From positions 84,861-148,860 of the forward strand of contig PARI01000032.1 in assembly GCA_002711415.1 (NCBI GenBank): a stretch of 64,000 nucleotides of DNA. The letters are read 5' to 3'. The translations under genes were made by a program, and so were the position numbers. Positions within the stretch are counted from its first letter, which is position 1. The number at the start of each line of letters is the position of its first letter. The notes below the pieces were generated by a model that worked only from the letters and a program-made list of their open reading frames with translations, had not been told where the DNA came from and searched no databases. Below are positions 62,608 through 64,000 of this stretch, in pieces. Source of the DNA: Phycisphaerae bacterium. Lineage in GTDB: Bacteria > Planctomycetota > Phycisphaerae > Phycisphaerales > SM1A02.

Positions 62608-64000
62608 AGTCCACCCAGGTACAACCCGCTACAAGGGGACAGCTTGATCTGTCGGATCGACTTCGAGCGGCGGATGTCCTCTGGCTCGAGTGCGATGCCC
62701 GCGGCAGCATCATCAGGTGGCCATGGCCCGCAGGTGACTGGGAGGCCAGCATCTTCTCCAGGGGCGCCTTGTTCAGGAAATCCCTTCGACGCGCGGTCCA
62801 GGACTTCAAGGACAGTGCCGAACCGGACCCCGTCGAGGTGATCCCTGGCTGTTGGATCATCGGCTCCCCGATCATGCATCGACGACGATGCTCCGGGTGG
62901 GGGATCGGTCTGGTCATCACGGACGAGTTCACCCGCAGCGAGCAGTTCCAGTCACTGTGCCATGCGGCGGAGCTGGATGTCGCCATCACCCGTCACCTGC
63001 TGATGGAGGTCAGGCGCCCCGCTGCATGCGAGGTCCCCAGGATCGCCACGCTCGTGCGGATCCTGCACCAGCAGGACATGTCCCACTCCCGAAGTCGCAA
63101 CGACGTCGAGGAGATGGGGCGACACCTCTCGGCCAGCTACGAGGAGATGCACCTGCTCTACACGGTGATCTCCAGCATGAGCTTCAACGAGAAGCCGTCT
63201 GTGTTCCTTGCCGGCGCCGCCACCGAGCTGCTGGACACGACCCCATTCTGCTGGGGTGGTGTGATCCTCAATGACGACATCATCAACCTCGCCGATGACC
63301 GGGCAAGGCTGCTCCAGGTCGGCGACGGGCATCCCGGCGATGACGTGTTCGAGGATCTCGGTCTGCAACTGCTGGCCACGGCCGACTCCATGGAGCCGTT
63401 GATCATCGACCCTTCGCGGGATTCGGACTTCGAGCGTTTCAGCACGATCGGCGGCCCGATCCTCGCCTGCCCGATCAGGCGTGAGGACAAGCTTCTCGGG
63501 ATGCTCGTCACCGTCGACAAGGACGGCGAGGACGCATCGGTCTCCTCGATCGAGACCAAGCTCGTCGGAGCGACCGCCGATCACATGGGGATCTTCCTCG
63601 AGAACGCCATGCTCTACCAGGACCTGGATGCGATGTTCCTGGGCATGCTCCAGGCGATCACGTCGACCATCGATGCCAAGGATCCGTACACCCGTGGTCA
63701 CTCCCAGAGGGTCGCGTTGCTGAGTCGTGACCTGGCTCACGCGATCGGCCTGTCCGAGGAGGAGGTCAAGCGGGTGCACATCGCCGGCCTCGTGCACGAC
63801 GTTGGCAAGATCGGGATTCCCGAGGCCGTACTCTGCAAGCCAGGGCAGTTGACCGACCAGGAATACAGGCTGGTGCAGGAACACCCGGAGATCGGGTACA
63901 GGATCCTCAAGGACATCCCGCAGTTGAGGGACGTGCTCACCGGCGTGCTGCATCACCACGAGCGATGGGACGGTGCCGGTTATCCCAGTGGTCTCGCCGG
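62604..64000 (+). CDS. GAF/HD-GYP domain protein, c-di-GMP phosphodiesterase-like (partial)
   Basis: Open to the window end (465 codons seen, no stop). The GTG at 62604 overlaps the response regulator stop. Residues about 1-180 are not recognised; a GAF-like domain covers about 190-340 (FLAGAATELLDTTPFCWGGV; TADHMGIFLENAMLYQDLDA). The HD-GYP domain then follows: HSQRVALLSRDLAHAIGL near 366, AGLVHDVGKIGIPEAVLCKP near 398 with the HD pair, EHPEIGYRILKDIP, and HHERWDGAGYPSGLAG with the HHE and GYP motifs at the end. HD-GYP proteins hydrolyse c-di-GMP. With the kinase and regulator upstream, this would tie c-di-GMP turnover to the secretion/pilus operon. Confidence 0.9.
   Translation, partial: MKSTQVQPATRGQLDLSDRLRAADVLWLECDARGSIIRWPWPAGDWEASIFSRGALFRKSLRRAVQDFKDSAEPDPVEVIPGCWIIGSPIMHRRRCSGWGIGLVITDEFTRSEQFQSLCHAAELDVAITRHLLMEVRRPAACEVPRIATLVRILHQQDMSHSRSRNDVEEMGRHLSASYEEMHLLYTVISSMSFNEKPSVFLAGAATELLDTTPFCWGGVILNDDIINLADDRARLLQVGDGHPGDDVFEDLGLQLLATADSMEPLIIDPSRDSDFERFSTIGGPILACPIRREDKLLGMLVTVDKDGEDASVSSIETKLVGATADHMGIFLENAMLYQDLDAMFLGMLQAITSTIDAKDPYTRGHSQRVALLSRDLAHAIGLSEEEVKRVHIAGLVHDVGKIGIPEAVLCKPGQLTDQEYRLVQEHPEIGYRILKDIPQLRDVLTGVLHHHERWDGAGYPSGLA

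Overview
The window reads as an ordinary chromosomal segment of a free-living bacterium of the class Phycisphaerae (phylum Planctomycetota). The grounds are mixed. Several secreted proteins end in dockerin-like calcium-loop repeats closing on an aromatic residue, as is common in that class. The terminal oxidase is an alternative complex III plus A2-type caa3 pair. The ECF sigma factor is of a planctomycete style, TatC carries a large periplasmic insertion, and base composition is high-GC throughout. I see no insertion sequence, phage gene, integrase, CRISPR array or rRNA. Both ends cut genes: 1-78 is the tail of a dockerin-type protein and 62604-64000 is an HD-GYP protein without its end.

Layout. 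1-2 kb: end of a secreted protein, a bifunctional-nuclease (BFN) protein, TruD. 2-10.1 kb, minus strand: HAD hydrolase, a PEP-CTERM-like exported protein, then TadA-TatC-TatD and a tightly overlapping set of PTS EIIA, PII-like protein and two cation/proton antiporters. 10.3-24.6 kb, plus strand: a complete respiratory operon with alternative complex III (ActA-F), a small unknown membrane protein, SCO, and a caa3 oxidase with two subunit III genes. 24.6-30.3 kb: a small Cys-rich secreted protein, DUF3179, heme O synthase (CtaB), heme A synthase (CtaA) and a secreted terpenoid-cyclase-fold protein. 30.4-45.3 kb: mostly exported accessory proteins (two V8/trypsin-like proteases, a DUF1573 lipoprotein, large Cys-rich and dockerin-bearing proteins, a giant di-heme protein) mixed with a PhaR-like regulator, an MDR reductase, an ECF sigma factor with a partner gene, and an NhaP-type antiporter. 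45.5-45.8 kb: tmRNA (ssrA) with its promoter. 45.9-51.1 kb: LMW phosphatase/fructosamine kinase pair, then SerC-SerA-DUF1015. 51.2-64 kb: a type II secretion/type IV pilus-like operon (major pseudopilin, GspH-like pseudopilin, PilM, PilN, PilO, a GspC/PilP-like protein, secretin, TPR lipoprotein) running into a histidine kinase, a response regulator and an HD-GYP phosphodiesterase.

How it fits together. The 10-29 kb block is one respiratory programme: quinol oxidation by ACIII, electron transfer to caa3, copper insertion by SCO, and heme O/A synthesis. The exported proteins at 24-45 kb look like substrates needing the Tat/Sec and type II export machinery that is also present here.

The most novel-looking signals are four. 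First, an 11-12-cysteine repeat module is shared by three secreted proteins of the window and is linked to dockerin-like repeats and a V8-like protease. Second, the major pseudopilin ends in a calcium loop resembling the same dockerin half-repeat. Third, two antiporters are encoded together with a PII-like and a PTS EIIA regulator. Fourth, the respiratory proteins carry extreme His-rich tails. No database searches could be run; names rest on motifs recognised by eye.
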